Below, piece by piece: positions 16,096 to 26,353 of a stretch of 64,000 nucleotides of DNA. Under the pieces are notes generated by a model. The model was not told the origin of the DNA. It worked only from the letters and a program-made list of their open reading frames with translations, and searched no databases. A program made the translations under genes and the position numbers. Within the stretch, counting starts at the first letter, position 1. Each line of letters begins with the position of its first letter. The DNA lies in contig NZ_NOJY02000012.1 in assembly GCF_002250835.2 (NCBI RefSeq), positions 51,946 through 115,945 on the forward strand. Reading direction: 5' to 3'. Source of the DNA: Romboutsia weinsteinii. GTDB taxonomy: Bacteria; Bacillota; Clostridia; Peptostreptococcales; Peptostreptococcaceae.

Positions 16096-17844
16096 TTACC
16101 CCTTCTTTGTTTTTTTCACGTCTCTTCCATATACCAAGTATAAAGTAATAGATGAAATTATCATTACTATAACTGCATACACAAATGTCATTGTTGTATT
16201 ATCTGCCACAGTATTAGCATCTGTTAAATTCTTTATAAACACTCCCAACGGCTGATATAGAGGGTGATATAAAAATACTGATAAATCATAATCCGTAAGT
16301 AATGAGTTAAAATTAAGTGCAAATACAGATAATACTGATGGAAGTATTATAGGTAACAAGATTCTAAAGAATGTATATAAACTACTTGCTCCTAAATTCT
16401 TAGATGCATCTTCTAGTGTATCGTCTATGCTAAAGAATGCTGCTTTTATCATTCTTAGTGTATATGGTATTTTTACTATTATGTATGCTAAAAGTAAAAC
16501 TACTAAAGTTCCTACTAATATATTTCCTCCTATAAACCACTGCGGCTTATCAAATGTTGTTATAAGACCTATAGCTATAAGTGTACTAGGTAGTAACCAC
16601 GGTAGTAATAATGAGTATTCTAAAATATCACTCCACTTATTTTTCACTTTATGTATTATTCTACATGCTGATACAGTTATTATAATAACTCCAATAGATG
16701 CTAATAATGAATATAGTATACTTACAATAAATGGCTTATATGCACTTTCATTAGTTATTAATGAAATATAATTATTTAATGTAAAACTACTAAATGATAA
16801 AGTTCCTGTTGCTATGCTCTTTGCATCCGTAAACGAGAATAATATTATTAATACAACTGGTACTACATATATTAAAAACAATGCGTATGCATATATGTGA
16901 GCTAATACATTAACAAATTTATTATTTATCTTTTGCTTTACAATAGTTGTTTTTACTTTAGAAACAGACATGTAGTTTCCTTTTTTCTCAAAATGATTCA
17001 TACAAACTAAAAGAATTACTGTAGCCATCCCTAAGAATATAGATAACATAGCAGCTAAATCCCTAGATCCTATACTTTTTGAGAAAGTTAATATCATAGG
17101 TGTTATAGTTTGAAAGCTTTCTCCCCCAACTATAAGTGGTGCAGAAGTTGCTCCAAGACCAGTTATAAATATTAATATTGTTACTGCAAATATTGAAGGT
17201 AATAATGTAGGAAGTACAACTCTTCTTAATATTAAGAAAGTGGATGCACCCATATTTTTAGCGGCTTCTATCGTTTGGAAATCTAATTTTTTTATTGCAT
17301 TTGATAAGAATATTAAGTGATTTGATGTACATGCAAAAGTCATTACAAATAATACTGCCCAATATCCAACGAACCAATCTTGATTCATATTTGGGAATAT
17401 ATCAACTAAAAAATTAGTTATAAATCCATTTCCTCCATAGATAAACTTGTATCCTGATACAAGTATTAATCCTCCATATATTAAGGTAGTCATATATCCT
17501 AGCCTTAATATCTTAGATCCTTTAATATCAAAATAATCTGTAAGTAATACTAAAGATATTCCTATAATGTTAACTGTAACAGACAAAGATACTGCTAGTA
17601 TAAAACTATTTTTCAAACTGCTCATAGCACGTTCTGAGCTAAGTAGTTTTTGAACAGCTTCTAGAGAGAAGCTTCCATCGATAAAGAATGTTGTATACAA
17701 TGTGTTTATATTTGGTATAACTAAAAACGATACTATAAACCATGCAAGCATTGCATACATAAGGTACTTTAAGATATTTTCAAATCCAAATGATTTAGTT
17801 ACTTTTCTTTTCTTTAGTGGTGACATACTATTTTCACTTTTCAT
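16096..17844 (-). CDS. ABC importer permease, two fused membrane domains
   Basis: 582 residues with about twelve membrane helices in two homologous halves. Each half carries an EAA-type loop for contact with the ATPase (EAAKNMGASTFLILRRVVLPTLLPS and EDASKNLGASSLYTFFRILLPIILPS). The fusion of the two permeases is typical of the Fe3+/2-aminoethylphosphonate/polyamine branch of ABC importers. It lies between the ATPase gene (12-base gap) and the phosphodiesterase gene. Substrate by context: a glycerophosphodiester. Confidence 0.9.
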   Translation of the reverse strand: MKSENSMSPLKKRKVTKSFGFENILKYLMYAMLAWFIVSFLVIPNINTLYTTFFIDGSFSLEAVQKLLSSERAMSSLKNSFILAVSLSVTVNIIGISLVLLTDYFDIKGSKILRLGYMTTLIYGGLILVSGYKFIYGGNGFITNFLVDIFPNMNQDWFVGYWAVLFVMTFACTSNHLIFLSNAIKKLDFQTIEAAKNMGASTFLILRRVVLPTLLPSIFAVTILIFITGLGATSAPLIVGGESFQTITPMILTFSKSIGSRDLAAMLSIFLGMATVILLVCMNHFEKKGNYMSVSKVKTTIVKQKINNKFVNVLAHIYAYALFLIYVVPVVLIILFSFTDAKSIATGTLSFSSFTLNNYISLITNESAYKPFIVSILYSLLASIGVIIITVSACRIIHKVKNKWSDILEYSLLLPWLLPSTLIAIGLITTFDKPQWFIGGNILVGTLVVLLLAYIIVKIPYTLRMIKAAFFSIDDTLEDASKNLGASSLYTFFRILLPIILPSVLSVFALNFNSLLTDYDLSVFLYHPLYQPLGVFIKNLTDANTVADNTTMTFVYAVIVMIISSITLYLVYGRDVKKTKKG

Positions 17845-17856
17845 ATTATCACCACC

Positions 17857-18870
17857 TTAATATTGCATTATATCCATAGGATTTAAGCATATTTCTACGA
17901 TTTCACCTACTTGGTATGTTGTTTGTCCAAATTCTTTTTCTATACTCTTTAATATGATATTGCCAACTTTTAAGTAGTACTTTATATATAGTCCATAATA
18001 TTCAAAACTTACAACTTCAGCTTTAAGTTTTGCATACTTAATACCTGGTAATTGTTCATTTATTCCTATTCTTTCTAATCTAATGTATGATTGCTTGTTT
18101 TCATCTAAATTATAATCTGTTTGAGCATTTATTTTCTTTATTGATTCTTCATCAATTTTATTTATATCTCCTATGAAGTTGCATACAAACTCTGTTTTAG
18201 ATTCATTATATATTTCCCTAGGAGTTCCTATTTGCTCTATAACCCCCTTGTTAAATACAGCTATTCTATCAGAAAGTGTTAATGCTTCCTCTTGATCATG
18301 AGTTACATATATAGTAGTGATTCCAAACTTCTGTTGAAGTTCTTTTAATTCATTTCTAAGTTGTACTCTAAGTTTTGCATCAAGATTTGATAGTGGCTCA
18401 TCTAGACAAAGTATCTCTGGTTGCATTACAAGAGCTCTAGCTATTGCAATCCTTTGTTGCTGTCCACCTGATAATTCCGATACTTTTTTCATTAACTGTT
18501 CTTCACTTAAATCAACCTTTTGAGCAATAGCTCTTACTTTTTCATCAATCTCATTTTTTGGCATCTTATTAACCTTAAGCCCAAATGCAATATTCTCATA
18601 TACATTTAATGTAGGAAATAATGCATAACTTTGAAAAACTAATCCTATATTTCTTTTTTCTACAGGTGTATTTGTTATATCTACTTCATTTGCATATACT
18701 TTTCCATCTGTTGGCTGAATAAACCCAACAATCGTTCTTAACGTTGTGGTTTTTCCACATCCAGATGGACCTAAAAAAGTAAAAAATTCCCCTTCTTTTA
18801 TTTCTAAGTTAATATCTGATAAAGCTAAAAAGTCTCCAAATTTAACTTCTATGTTATCTAATTTAATCAC
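17857..18870 (-). CDS. ABC importer ATPase
   Basis: 337 residues. Walker A GPSGCGKTT, Q-loop VFQSYALFP, signature LSGGQQQR, Walker B LCLDEP and the switch His (THDQEEA) are all present. A C-terminal TOBE-like regulatory domain (about 235-337) follows, as in the MalK/PotA/FbpC class. The start is GTG after GGAGGAG. It pairs with the downstream fused permease and the upstream solute-binding lipoprotein. Confidence 0.93.
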   Translation of the reverse strand: MIKLDNIEVKFGDFLALSDINLEIKEGEFFTFLGPSGCGKTTTLRTIVGFIQPTDGKVYANEVDITNTPVEKRNIGLVFQSYALFPTLNVYENIAFGLKVNKMPKNEIDEKVRAIAQKVDLSEEQLMKKVSELSGGQQQRIAIARALVMQPEILCLDEPLSNLDAKLRVQLRNELKELQQKFGITTIYVTHDQEEALTLSDRIAVFNKGVIEQIGTPREIYNESKTEFVCNFIGDINKIDEESIKKINAQTDYNLDENKQSYIRLERIGINEQLPGIKYAKLKAEVVSFEYYGLYIKYYLKVGNIILKSIEKEFGQTTYQVGEIVEICLNPMDIMQY

Positions 18871-18953
18871 TTATATCTCCTCCATTTAGCTATTTATAAG
18901 GTATAAGACTAACAATAAATTATTTATTATTAGTCCTATCCTTTTAAGTCATC

Positions 18954-20015
18954 TTACTTTATATATTCAAGTTCTATTTTTTGAGCCCAAGCATCCATAT
19001 TTTCAGCCACAAATGTCCAATCTATATCTTGAGCCTTATAATTTTCATTTATATACTTACTTTGTTCACTTGCTTTTTCCATTGCTTTTTCATTAGCTGG
19101 CATTGAGTCAAACTCTTTTGCCCACTCACCTTGTATTTCTGATGTTCCAAACCATTCAACAAACTCTTTAGCTGTTTCTACATTTTTACTTCCCTTAATA
19201 ATACCTATTTGTTCAACTACATATGGAACACCAACTTCAGGATTTACTAACCCCGCCTTAACACTGTGTTGTTCTTCTCTTGAAGCTATACCACTTGACC
19301 ACATTTGTCCCATTGGAGTTTTTCCAGATACTAGATTAGCATAGAAGTCTTCTCCATCAATACGTACTACACCATTTTTGTAAAATTCCTCAACTGCTTT
19401 CCAACCTTCTTTTGATATACCTAATTCACCATTAGCATCTTTATAACGTGATAATATACCTGCTAATACAACTCTAGTTGTTCCACCATTTAAACTCGCT
19501 TCAACTTGATATTTATTTTTGAATTCTTTGTTTGTCCATAAATCAGTCCAGTCCTTTGGAGCTGTTTCTTCATTGTATAAATCTGAATTATATATTAATA
19601 ATATAGCTTGTTTTACGATTGAGTGATAATATCCATCAACATCATTTAAACCTTCTGACACTTCACTAGCCCAACTTGGTACAAATGGTTCTAATAAATC
19701 ATTTTCTTTAAACTTTTCAAATTGCATAGTATTTGGGCCAAATACTACGTCTGCTATTGGGTTATTTTTTTCTGATACAAGGCGGTTCTCAATATCTCCA
19801 CCTCCACCTTCAACTATTTCTATCTTAAATCCAGCTTCTGCTGCCTTTTCCTTTAACCAATCTCCCCTTCCATCAGCTGTTGAGTTAGAATATATAACTA
19901 ACTTTTTAGAACTAGAATCAGCCTTATTAGAAGAGCATCCCGTTAATATTGTCGTTCCTAAAATTACTGTTGATAATAAAATGCTTATTTTTTTAGATAT
20001 TTTTCTTCCAAACAT
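18954..20015 (-). CDS. Solute-binding lipoprotein of the ABC importer
   Basis: 353 residues. The lipoprotein signal ends in TGCSSNK. The mature part is a type 2 binding protein of the iron/phosphonate/thiamine branch (KLVIYSNSTADGRGDWLKEKAAEAGF, then IADVVFGPNTMQFEKF and QWFGTSEIQGEWA-like end). I use the ATG at 20015, which has GGTGGAG upstream. The earlier in-frame ATG lies upstream of that ribosome site. It is the first gene of the importer operon, divergent from the fused LacI-type regulator, with operators between them. Confidence 0.9.
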   Translation of the reverse strand: MFGRKISKKISILLSTVILGTTILTGCSSNKADSSSKKLVIYSNSTADGRGDWLKEKAAEAGFKIEIVEGGGGDIENRLVSEKNNPIADVVFGPNTMQFEKFKENDLLEPFVPSWASEVSEGLNDVDGYYHSIVKQAILLIYNSDLYNEETAPKDWTDLWTNKEFKNKYQVEASLNGGTTRVVLAGILSRYKDANGELGISKEGWKAVEEFYKNGVVRIDGEDFYANLVSGKTPMGQMWSSGIASREEQHSVKAGLVNPEVGVPYVVEQIGIIKGSKNVETAKEFVEWFGTSEIQGEWAKEFDSMPANEKAMEKASEQSKYINENYKAQDIDWTFVAENMDAWAQKIELEYIK

Positions 20016-20101
20016 TTTTACTCCACCTTCCATAAATTAATGAATTTTGATTTAAATTTGTTTTACAAAATTTACAAGTCATATACTATCATTATTTAAT
20101 A

Positions 20102-20249
20102 GTACGTGTAAATACACTGAATCTTTTCTTAACAAGATGTTAACTTTTGAACATTCCAAGTCATTAAAAACGTTTTCTTAATCTGTTTACGTTTATTTCA
20201 GTGGCAATTTCTAAAATCATTATATCAACGAAATTGGTACGTGTAAATA
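20102..20249. promoter_or_regulatory. Two direct copies of GTACGTGTAAATA, candidate operators
   Basis: Identical 13-mers at 20102-20114 and 20237-20249, one nearer each divergent promoter, with a partial third match (TGTTTACGTTTA) near 20185. They contain the TACG/CGTA core favoured by LacI-type proteins. They lie between the importer operon and its probable regulator. Binding by that regulator is inferred. Confidence 0.55.
20164..20178. promoter_or_regulatory. Catabolite responsive element (cre)-like site
   Basis: TTAAAAACGTTTTCT differs from the cre consensus WTGNAANCGNWNNCW at one position (A for G). It is placed upstream of the solute-binding protein gene, where CcpA could repress the importer. 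Confidence 0.45.
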
Positions 20250-20341
20250 TGTTTTCTATTTTTTTCTAGATTTTTTTTCCATTCTAATTTATAATATGAT
20301 TTATAATATGAATATCAAAAGAGATAAAAGGGGAGATAAAA

Positions 20342-22507
20342 TTGATTACTATAAAAGATATCGCAAAGGAAGCAGGTGTTTCTCACGGGACAGTTTCCAA
20401 TGTTTTAAATAAAACAGGAAAAGTTAGTTCAGAAAAAATAATATTAGTTGAGGATACAGTAAAAAAACTAGGTTATGTAAGAAATTCACAAGCAAAACAA
20501 CTTAGACAAGGATTTAAGAAATTAATAGCTTTAATTTTGCCAAATTTAGAAGTACCCCAATATACTGAGCTATTCTCTTTTTTTAAAGATCAATTTACAA
20601 GCGAAGATTATGAAATCCAGTTATATACAACAAATGATGTTCCTATAATAGAGAAAAAAGTTTTAGAAGAGATAAATTTATCTAAAGTAGATGCTCTAAT
20701 AGCTGTATCATGTTTAGATGATACAACTTCTATTTATAAAAATACTTATCCAACATTTTTTATAGATAGATTACCACTAAATGATAATATTAACAAAACT
20801 TTCATATCATTTGATTTTGAAAAGATAGGAAAAGACCTTTCAGATTATATGAAAAACAAAAGTTTAAAGGATATTGCTTATTTTTCAAATCCACTGACTT
20901 TTAAAAATGATAATGATCTATTCACTAGTTTAAAAAATAATTTAAATTCTCATGATATCTCAATAAATAACTTTAGCTGTAATTATAAGCTTTCATCTAG
21001 TAAATCATTTGATTTATTTGTTAACAATTTTGACTTTGACGCTATTATAACATCTGATATTAAAAGGGCAGATGATATATTGGCTGCATCAAATTTCACT
21101 AGAAGTGATAAAGTACCTCAAATTATAGCTATTGATACTTTAAAAATTTTCACTAGTAATAAGTTTATATCTTACCATTTAAATTATAAACTTTTAGCCC
21201 AAACAATCACTACTGAACTTTTAAATTATTTTGGTTGTGAAAAATTTGAAGAGAAAAATATAATACTAAAAAATGATGGATTTAGATTTAACTTTGTTAA
21301 TGCAAATAGATCAAGTAATTCTACTTTAAATATGCTAGCACTTACTTCTCCATCTTCTTTAGCTCTAAAGAAATTACTTCCAAGTTTTAAAAAAGCTACT
21401 GGAATTGATGTTAAATTAGATACATTAGAAATGGATGATTTATATGAGTACTTGACATTAACTAAGGATAATAATTTTTATGATTTAATTCGTATGGACG
21501 TCGCATGGATGTCTAAGTTGGCATCTAGTATTTATATGCCCTTAGAGGATACTAAGAAAGACTTTTCATCTATTTTTTCTAACTTAATAGAAGATACACA
21601 AGTAAAGTATTCATTTATAGGTGATAAGCAGTACGCTATACCATTTGATCCAAGTATATTAGTCCTTTTATATAGAAAAGATTTGTTCGAAGATGCTACG
21701 TTAAAAAGAAGATATTACGAAATGTATTCAAGTGAACTTACAACACCTGAAACATTTGAAGAACTTAATAAAATTGCATCATTTTTTACTAAATCAAAAA
21801 ATCCAAATTCTCCAACTACATTCGGTGCTACAGTACCATTTGGAAAATCAGCCGTAGTTGCTTGTGATTTTATACCAAGACTTTTAAATATTTCAGGATC
21901 TATTTTGTCAAACAATAAAATAGTCATCAATACACCTGAATCTATCAATGCACTAAAAAACTATATTGAAACGTACCAATATAGTAGTCAGAAACCAAAT
22001 TCATGGTGGAGTAGTAACATTGATGAGTTTAATAACGGGTTAACTGCTATGACTACAGTTTTTTCTAATCATGTATCAAATATAATTAACAATCAATACT
22101 CTAACTTTATCGGAAAAGTTGGTTTTTCTAAAATCCCAGGTGAACATTCCATTTTAGGTGGAGGTGTCATAGGAATTTCAAAGTATTGTACTAAGATAGA
22201 TGAATGCTACGAATTTTTCAAATGGTTTTATAGCAGTGAAATTTCATCAGCGTTTACATTATTAGGAGGCTTATCACCTCACAAGGATATATATGTAAAT
22301 CATGATATATTATCTTTATTCCCTTGGATTAAAGAATCAAATTCTTACTTTTCAACGGCTAGCCGTAATATAATTTCTGATGACTCCTTTGATCAAAGAA
22401 AATTTGAAAATATATTAGGAAATTCAATTAAAAATGCATTACTTGGCACATTGTCACCGAAAGAATCTTTAGATTATGCTCAAAGCTTAATTGATGCAAA
22501 TTTTTAA
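20342..22507 (+). CDS. LacI-type regulator fused to an ABC solute-binding-protein domain
   Basis: 721 residues starting at TTG with GGGGAG upstream. Residues 1-60 are a LacI helix-turn-helix (TIKDIAKEAGVSHGTVSNVLNKTGKVS). Residues about 60-320 are the usual LacI-type sugar-binding-like core. Residues about 330-721 form a complete family 1 extracellular solute-binding domain, with no signal peptide or membrane segment. Key parts include the opening TLNMLALTSPSSLALKKLLPSFKKATGI, DLIRMDVAWMSKL and SWWSSNIDEFNNG. A cytosolic regulator that senses with an importer-type domain is unusual. It is divergent from the glycerophosphodiester importer and probably controls it. Confidence 0.88.
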   Translation: MITIKDIAKEAGVSHGTVSNVLNKTGKVSSEKIILVEDTVKKLGYVRNSQAKQLRQGFKKLIALILPNLEVPQYTELFSFFKDQFTSEDYEIQLYTTNDVPIIEKKVLEEINLSKVDALIAVSCLDDTTSIYKNTYPTFFIDRLPLNDNINKTFISFDFEKIGKDLSDYMKNKSLKDIAYFSNPLTFKNDNDLFTSLKNNLNSHDISINNFSCNYKLSSSKSFDLFVNNFDFDAIITSDIKRADDILAASNFTRSDKVPQIIAIDTLKIFTSNKFISYHLNYKLLAQTITTELLNYFGCEKFEEKNIILKNDGFRFNFVNANRSSNSTLNMLALTSPSSLALKKLLPSFKKATGIDVKLDTLEMDDLYEYLTLTKDNNFYDLIRMDVAWMSKLASSIYMPLEDTKKDFSSIFSNLIEDTQVKYSFIGDKQYAIPFDPSILVLLYRKDLFEDATLKRRYYEMYSSELTTPETFEELNKIASFFTKSKNPNSPTTFGATVPFGKSAVVACDFIPRLLNISGSILSNNKIVINTPESINALKNYIETYQYSSQKPNSWWSSNIDEFNNGLTAMTTVFSNHVSNIINNQYSNFIGKVGFSKIPGEHSILGGGVIGISKYCTKIDECYEFFKWFYSSEISSAFTLLGGLSPHKDIYVNHDILSLFPWIKESNSYFSTASRNIISDDSFDQRKFENILGNSIKNALLGTLSPKESLDYAQSLIDANF

Positions 22508-22511
22508 CTTT

Positions 22512-22547
22512 AAAAATACTCATATCCAATTGATATGAGTATTTTTT
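22512..22547. terminator. Bidirectional terminator
   Basis: AAAAATACTCATATC and its complement around a 5-base loop, with T runs at both exits. It ends the convergent regulator and bceS genes. Confidence 0.9.
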
Positions 22548-23586
22548 AGATTTTATTTTCTATAATAGGAAATAGTAAAGATATTTCAAATCCATCTTTA
22601 TATTCTTTTGAAACTTCAACTTTAATTTTTAAATTATCAGCTACCTGCTTTGCCAAATAAAGTCCCATTCCCGTCGATTGTTTTCTCTGTTGACCAGCAT
22701 CTCCAGTAAACCCTTTATCAAATAAAAAAGGTAAATCATAAGATTTAACTCCTATTCCATTATCTCTAATAGTAAGTATTATATCTCCACTTTTTTCATT
22801 AACCTTAGTAGACATAGTTATAAAAGAGTTAGACTCTCCTATATCCTTATATTTTATAGAATTACTTAAAACCTGTCTTAACAAAAATGATAGTCCTTTT
22901 TTATCTGAAAATACCTGTATTTTTTTCACATTGTTGTTAATACTAATTTTTTGCTCATCTATTAATATTTTATATTCCTCAATAACATCTCTACAGATTT
23001 CATCAAGTAATATATCAGTAAAAAGATAATCTAAGTGATCTGATTTGACTCTTGCATAATATAACATTCTTTCAATATCCTCTTGCATTTTTGTTCTTGC
23101 ATATTCTAATCTCTGATATGTTGGAAGTGAAATTTCTTCCTTTCTATTATCAAGAACAAATGTCATCAACGCTAATGGTGTTTTTATTTCATGAGCCCAT
23201 TTTTCTATGTATTCTTCATATTCTTTTAGATTTAAATCTTGTTGTTTAATTAAATCGTTCTTTTCACGGAGCTTTACACCAATTACATGAATCATCTCCT
23301 TTTCTTCTTTACTTGAAGAGAAACTAAGGCATAATTCTTCTTGGTTAAATTCTGGATTTTCTATAAAATCTAATATTGCTTCTTTCTTTCTCTTATCTAT
23401 ATTATAAATTCTAAAACCAACAAAGCTATATAACATAATAGAACCAATTACTGTAGTTGGAAAAATATAAATAAAACCTTTGGCATCTATTAGCCAAAGA
23501 AAAACACCAAACATAATGTTTAAAGTGCTTATTACAAGAAGCCATATTTTGTACTTTGAAAATATTTTAACTAAATTTCTAACCAT
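22546..23586 (-). CDS. bceS: BceS-type sensor histidine kinase
   Basis: 346 residues. Two adjacent membrane helices (about 12-55) have almost no extracellular loop, which marks the intramembrane-sensing class. The H box is WAHEIKTPLA, the ATPase part has NSIKYKD, DNGIGV and GTGMGLYLAK-type (STGMGLYLAK) motifs. These kinases do not sense peptide themselves but read the activity of the partner BceAB transporter. It overlaps the regulator gene by 8 bases. Last gene of the bceABRS set. Confidence 0.9.
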   Translation of the reverse strand: MVRNLVKIFSKYKIWLLVISTLNIMFGVFLWLIDAKGFIYIFPTTVIGSIMLYSFVGFRIYNIDKRKKEAILDFIENPEFNQEELCLSFSSSKEEKEMIHVIGVKLREKNDLIKQQDLNLKEYEEYIEKWAHEIKTPLALMTFVLDNRKEEISLPTYQRLEYARTKMQEDIERMLYYARVKSDHLDYLFTDILLDEICRDVIEEYKILIDEQKISINNNVKKIQVFSDKKGLSFLLRQVLSNSIKYKDIGESNSFITMSTKVNEKSGDIILTIRDNGIGVKSYDLPFLFDKGFTGDAGQQRKQSTGMGLYLAKQVADNLKIKVEVSKEYKDGFEISLLFPIIENKI

Positions 23587-24265
23587 TCTCTTTTACCCCT
23601 ATTGCTACAAGATTATATCCTTTACCTCTTACTGTTTTAATTTCATACTTCATATTAAAGTTATTAATCGTTTTTTTCAATCTTGTCATATTAACTTGTA
23701 ATGCATTTTCATCAATATGATCTTTAGTACCCCATATTTTTTCAAAAAGCATTTCTTTTGTAACAACATCGCCTTGGTTTAATAAAAGAAGTTCCATTAT
23801 TTTTCCTTGATTCTCAGTTAATACAATAGATTTATCATTAACATACATTGTATAAGTTTGTAAATCTAGTTTTACTCCTTTTATTTCAAGAAAATAATTT
23901 CTATCTTCATATCTACGAAGTAAATTAGAAATCCTAGCTATCAATCTATCTTTATTACATGGTTTTGTCAGGTATTCATCAGCCCCTAAGCCTAAAGCAT
24001 GTAGCTCATCTCTTAATTGATCTCTACTAGTTAGAATTAGTATTGGAATTGTACTTCTTATCTTAATTTCCTTACATATCTCAAAACCAGTTACTCCTGG
24101 TAAATTTAAATCTAACAACACAAGATCAGGAGATTCTTTTAGGATTTTTTCAGCTGTATCTATGAAATTAGTAATGCAACAAGTATCATACCCTTCTTTT
24201 TGCAATATAGACACAAGTTCTTCTCTCATAAATAATTCATCTTCAACTATAACAATCTTTTTCAT
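23579..24265 (-). CDS. bceR: BceR-type OmpR-family response regulator
   Basis: 228 residues: receiver domain with the phospho-acceptor Asp in LVLLDLNLPG, conserved Lys in YLTKPC, then a winged-helix DNA-binding domain (LTENQGKIMELLLLNQGDVVTKEMLFEKIWG). GGAG lies before the ATG. It would activate the transporter genes upstream in response to peptide antibiotics. Confidence 0.92.
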   Translation of the reverse strand: MKKIVIVEDELFMREELVSILQKEGYDTCCITNFIDTAEKILKESPDLVLLDLNLPGVTGFEICKEIKIRSTIPILILTSRDQLRDELHALGLGADEYLTKPCNKDRLIARISNLLRRYEDRNYFLEIKGVKLDLQTYTMYVNDKSIVLTENQGKIMELLLLNQGDVVTKEMLFEKIWGTKDHIDENALQVNMTRLKKTINNFNMKYEIKTVRGKGYNLVAIGVKENG

Positions 24266-24313
24266 TTGAATCTCCTTCTCTGTTTAATTACCTAGTATAG
24301 CATTACATTTATA

Positions 24314-26353
24314 TTAACTATCTTCTCTTTTAATATCCATTAATTCATATATATACTTGTCACTTATTTTCATTACAGAAATCATATAACTATATTCTAT
24401 CACACAAAGTATAATAATTGTAGGCACTGCAATTATCATTAATTCACCAATTTGATCTTGCATACTGGAAGTAGCAATACCTGAAAATAATGATCTTACC
24501 CCAAATATACTTCCAATTGCTGCGACTACTATTGGAATAGAAAAATACCATTGTATTTGTTTTCTAGCAGACTTACATAAATTCTTATAATTATATCCCA
24601 TACGAATTATTGTTTGGTATCGTCTTGATGTGTTTTGTTGTTGCATTAAAAATTGAACTCCTATAACTGTATTAGCAATAATTAAAAAGATTACTGCCAA
24701 ATAAATCGTTGTATAACTAGCTGCTACCGTATAGAATAACTGTCTTCCCATGTTTTGTAGATAACTTTCATACTCTAAATCTGTTTTATCAAGTAATTTA
24801 TTAACATGACTAATTGCCTGCATTAATCCCTTATCTTTTACAATATCATTTTTTAAGGTCGCATTCCAATAAGAACTACTTCCTTCTCTTGTAATATTAT
24901 CAAATAGTTTATCTGAAACAATTAACCCATAACTAATACTTATAGAGCGGTCAGTAACGATATTATCTTGATAGACCTTATTTACAAGCTCATATTCTTT
25001 ATTTTCCATTTCTATATTTATATTTTTCTTAAGCACTCTATTCAGCATGTCTACTGTATTTCCATATGAAAACTCTAAACCATTGAATAAAGCAACCTGA
25101 TTATCTAAAAGCTCAATAGGTTCTTTTCCTGCAAGTTTTAAAATATCATTATATCCTGATAAAGAAATCAAATATGGATATGTAAAATACTCTAAGTTAT
25201 TTAATAATATCTCTTTCTCTTCAGAGTCTTTCTCCTTTTCAATAGCTTCTATTAATCCTTTGACAGAAAAGCTATCTTCATTCTTTAAATTACCTAATCT
25301 GACCTCAAAAACTTCATTGATATAATCCTTTATCGAAGACTTATTTAACTCTTTTTTTATCTGTTGTTCTTCTCCTATAAATGTATAATCTAGAACATGC
25401 TGATTTTTTGAACTAGAATTAAAAGTTACAGAAATTCCATAACCAAAGCAACAAAGTGCTATTAAAACTAATAAGGATGAAATTGCTAAAGAATTTGATT
25501 TAGAAAACACATTTTCCTGTAACTGTCTAAAAGTAAATACTTCTAAGCCATTTTTATTTTTTCCATTTTTAAGGATAAGCTCAAATAGTATTGCAATACC
25601 ATGAAATAAAAGAAAAGTTCCACAAATACCTAAAATAACCGTAATTCCCATAGTCACAATAGAGTTCCATGCGTATCCTCCAATAGCTAATCCATAAGCA
25701 ATAGACAATAATATAATTCCTATCAATAGCTTTACTATTGTAAAAAATTTATTGTTAACCTTATGTTTTTTATCTTGAGATTGTGACATCAATTTATTTA
25801 TATCTTTTTTTGCTATACTTCCACTTAATATTAATAATGCAACTAATCTAATAAGAAAATAACCAACAATTGTCCATAATATTGCCCCTACAGAAAAAGA
25901 AAATTTATGCCCTATAATACCTAGCCCAACAATTCTAGCTGTAATCATACTAATCATTTCTGATATAAAAATAGCTATAGGAATTCCAATTGCAAGAGAT
26001 AGTATACTATTGTATATCTCTTCTACTAGGAGCATAGAAAATAATCTTCTTCTACGCATACCTAACATCAAATACATTCCAAATTCGTGGCTTCTTCTTT
26101 CTAGCTGGTACTTTCCAGCAAAGTATACTAAGAAAAATAAAATAAATAATGATGTTGCGTATAACACAGGTGTTAATAATAGTAGTCGATTTACAGCATC
26201 ACTTTCCATTTCTTTTAAAAATACTATTACATCTTGATTTTCTAATGACAAAATAATATAAAATGCTATTATTGATACAATCAAAGAAACGAAAAACATT
26301 CCGTTTTCTTTTCTATTTCGCTTACTATTTTTCTTAACTAAATTAAAGAACAT
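24314..26353 (-). CDS. bceB: BceB-type ABC transporter permease
   Basis: About 679 residues in the BceB layout: ten membrane helices with a large extracellular domain between helices 7 and 8 (residues about 310-525), which is the peptide-binding part, and FtsX-type helix pairs on either side. I prefer the ATG at 26353, preceded by GGGGGGAAG, over the GTG six bases earlier. It overlaps the ATPase gene by 11 bases, so the two are coupled. It detoxifies cell-wall-targeting peptides such as bacitracin or lantibiotics. The actual substrate is unknown. Confidence 0.9.
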   Translation of the reverse strand: MFFNLVKKNSKRNRKENGMFFVSLIVSIIAFYIILSLENQDVIVFLKEMESDAVNRLLLLTPVLYATSLFILFFLVYFAGKYQLERRSHEFGMYLMLGMRRRRLFSMLLVEEIYNSILSLAIGIPIAIFISEMISMITARIVGLGIIGHKFSFSVGAILWTIVGYFLIRLVALLILSGSIAKKDINKLMSQSQDKKHKVNNKFFTIVKLLIGIILLSIAYGLAIGGYAWNSIVTMGITVILGICGTFLLFHGIAILFELILKNGKNKNGLEVFTFRQLQENVFSKSNSLAISSLLVLIALCCFGYGISVTFNSSSKNQHVLDYTFIGEEQQIKKELNKSSIKDYINEVFEVRLGNLKNEDSFSVKGLIEAIEKEKDSEEKEILLNNLEYFTYPYLISLSGYNDILKLAGKEPIELLDNQVALFNGLEFSYGNTVDMLNRVLKKNINIEMENKEYELVNKVYQDNIVTDRSISISYGLIVSDKLFDNITREGSSSYWNATLKNDIVKDKGLMQAISHVNKLLDKTDLEYESYLQNMGRQLFYTVAASYTTIYLAVIFLIIANTVIGVQFLMQQQNTSRRYQTIIRMGYNYKNLCKSARKQIQWYFSIPIVVAAIGSIFGVRSLFSGIATSSMQDQIGELMIIAVPTIIILCVIEYSYMISVMKISDKYIYELMDIKREDS

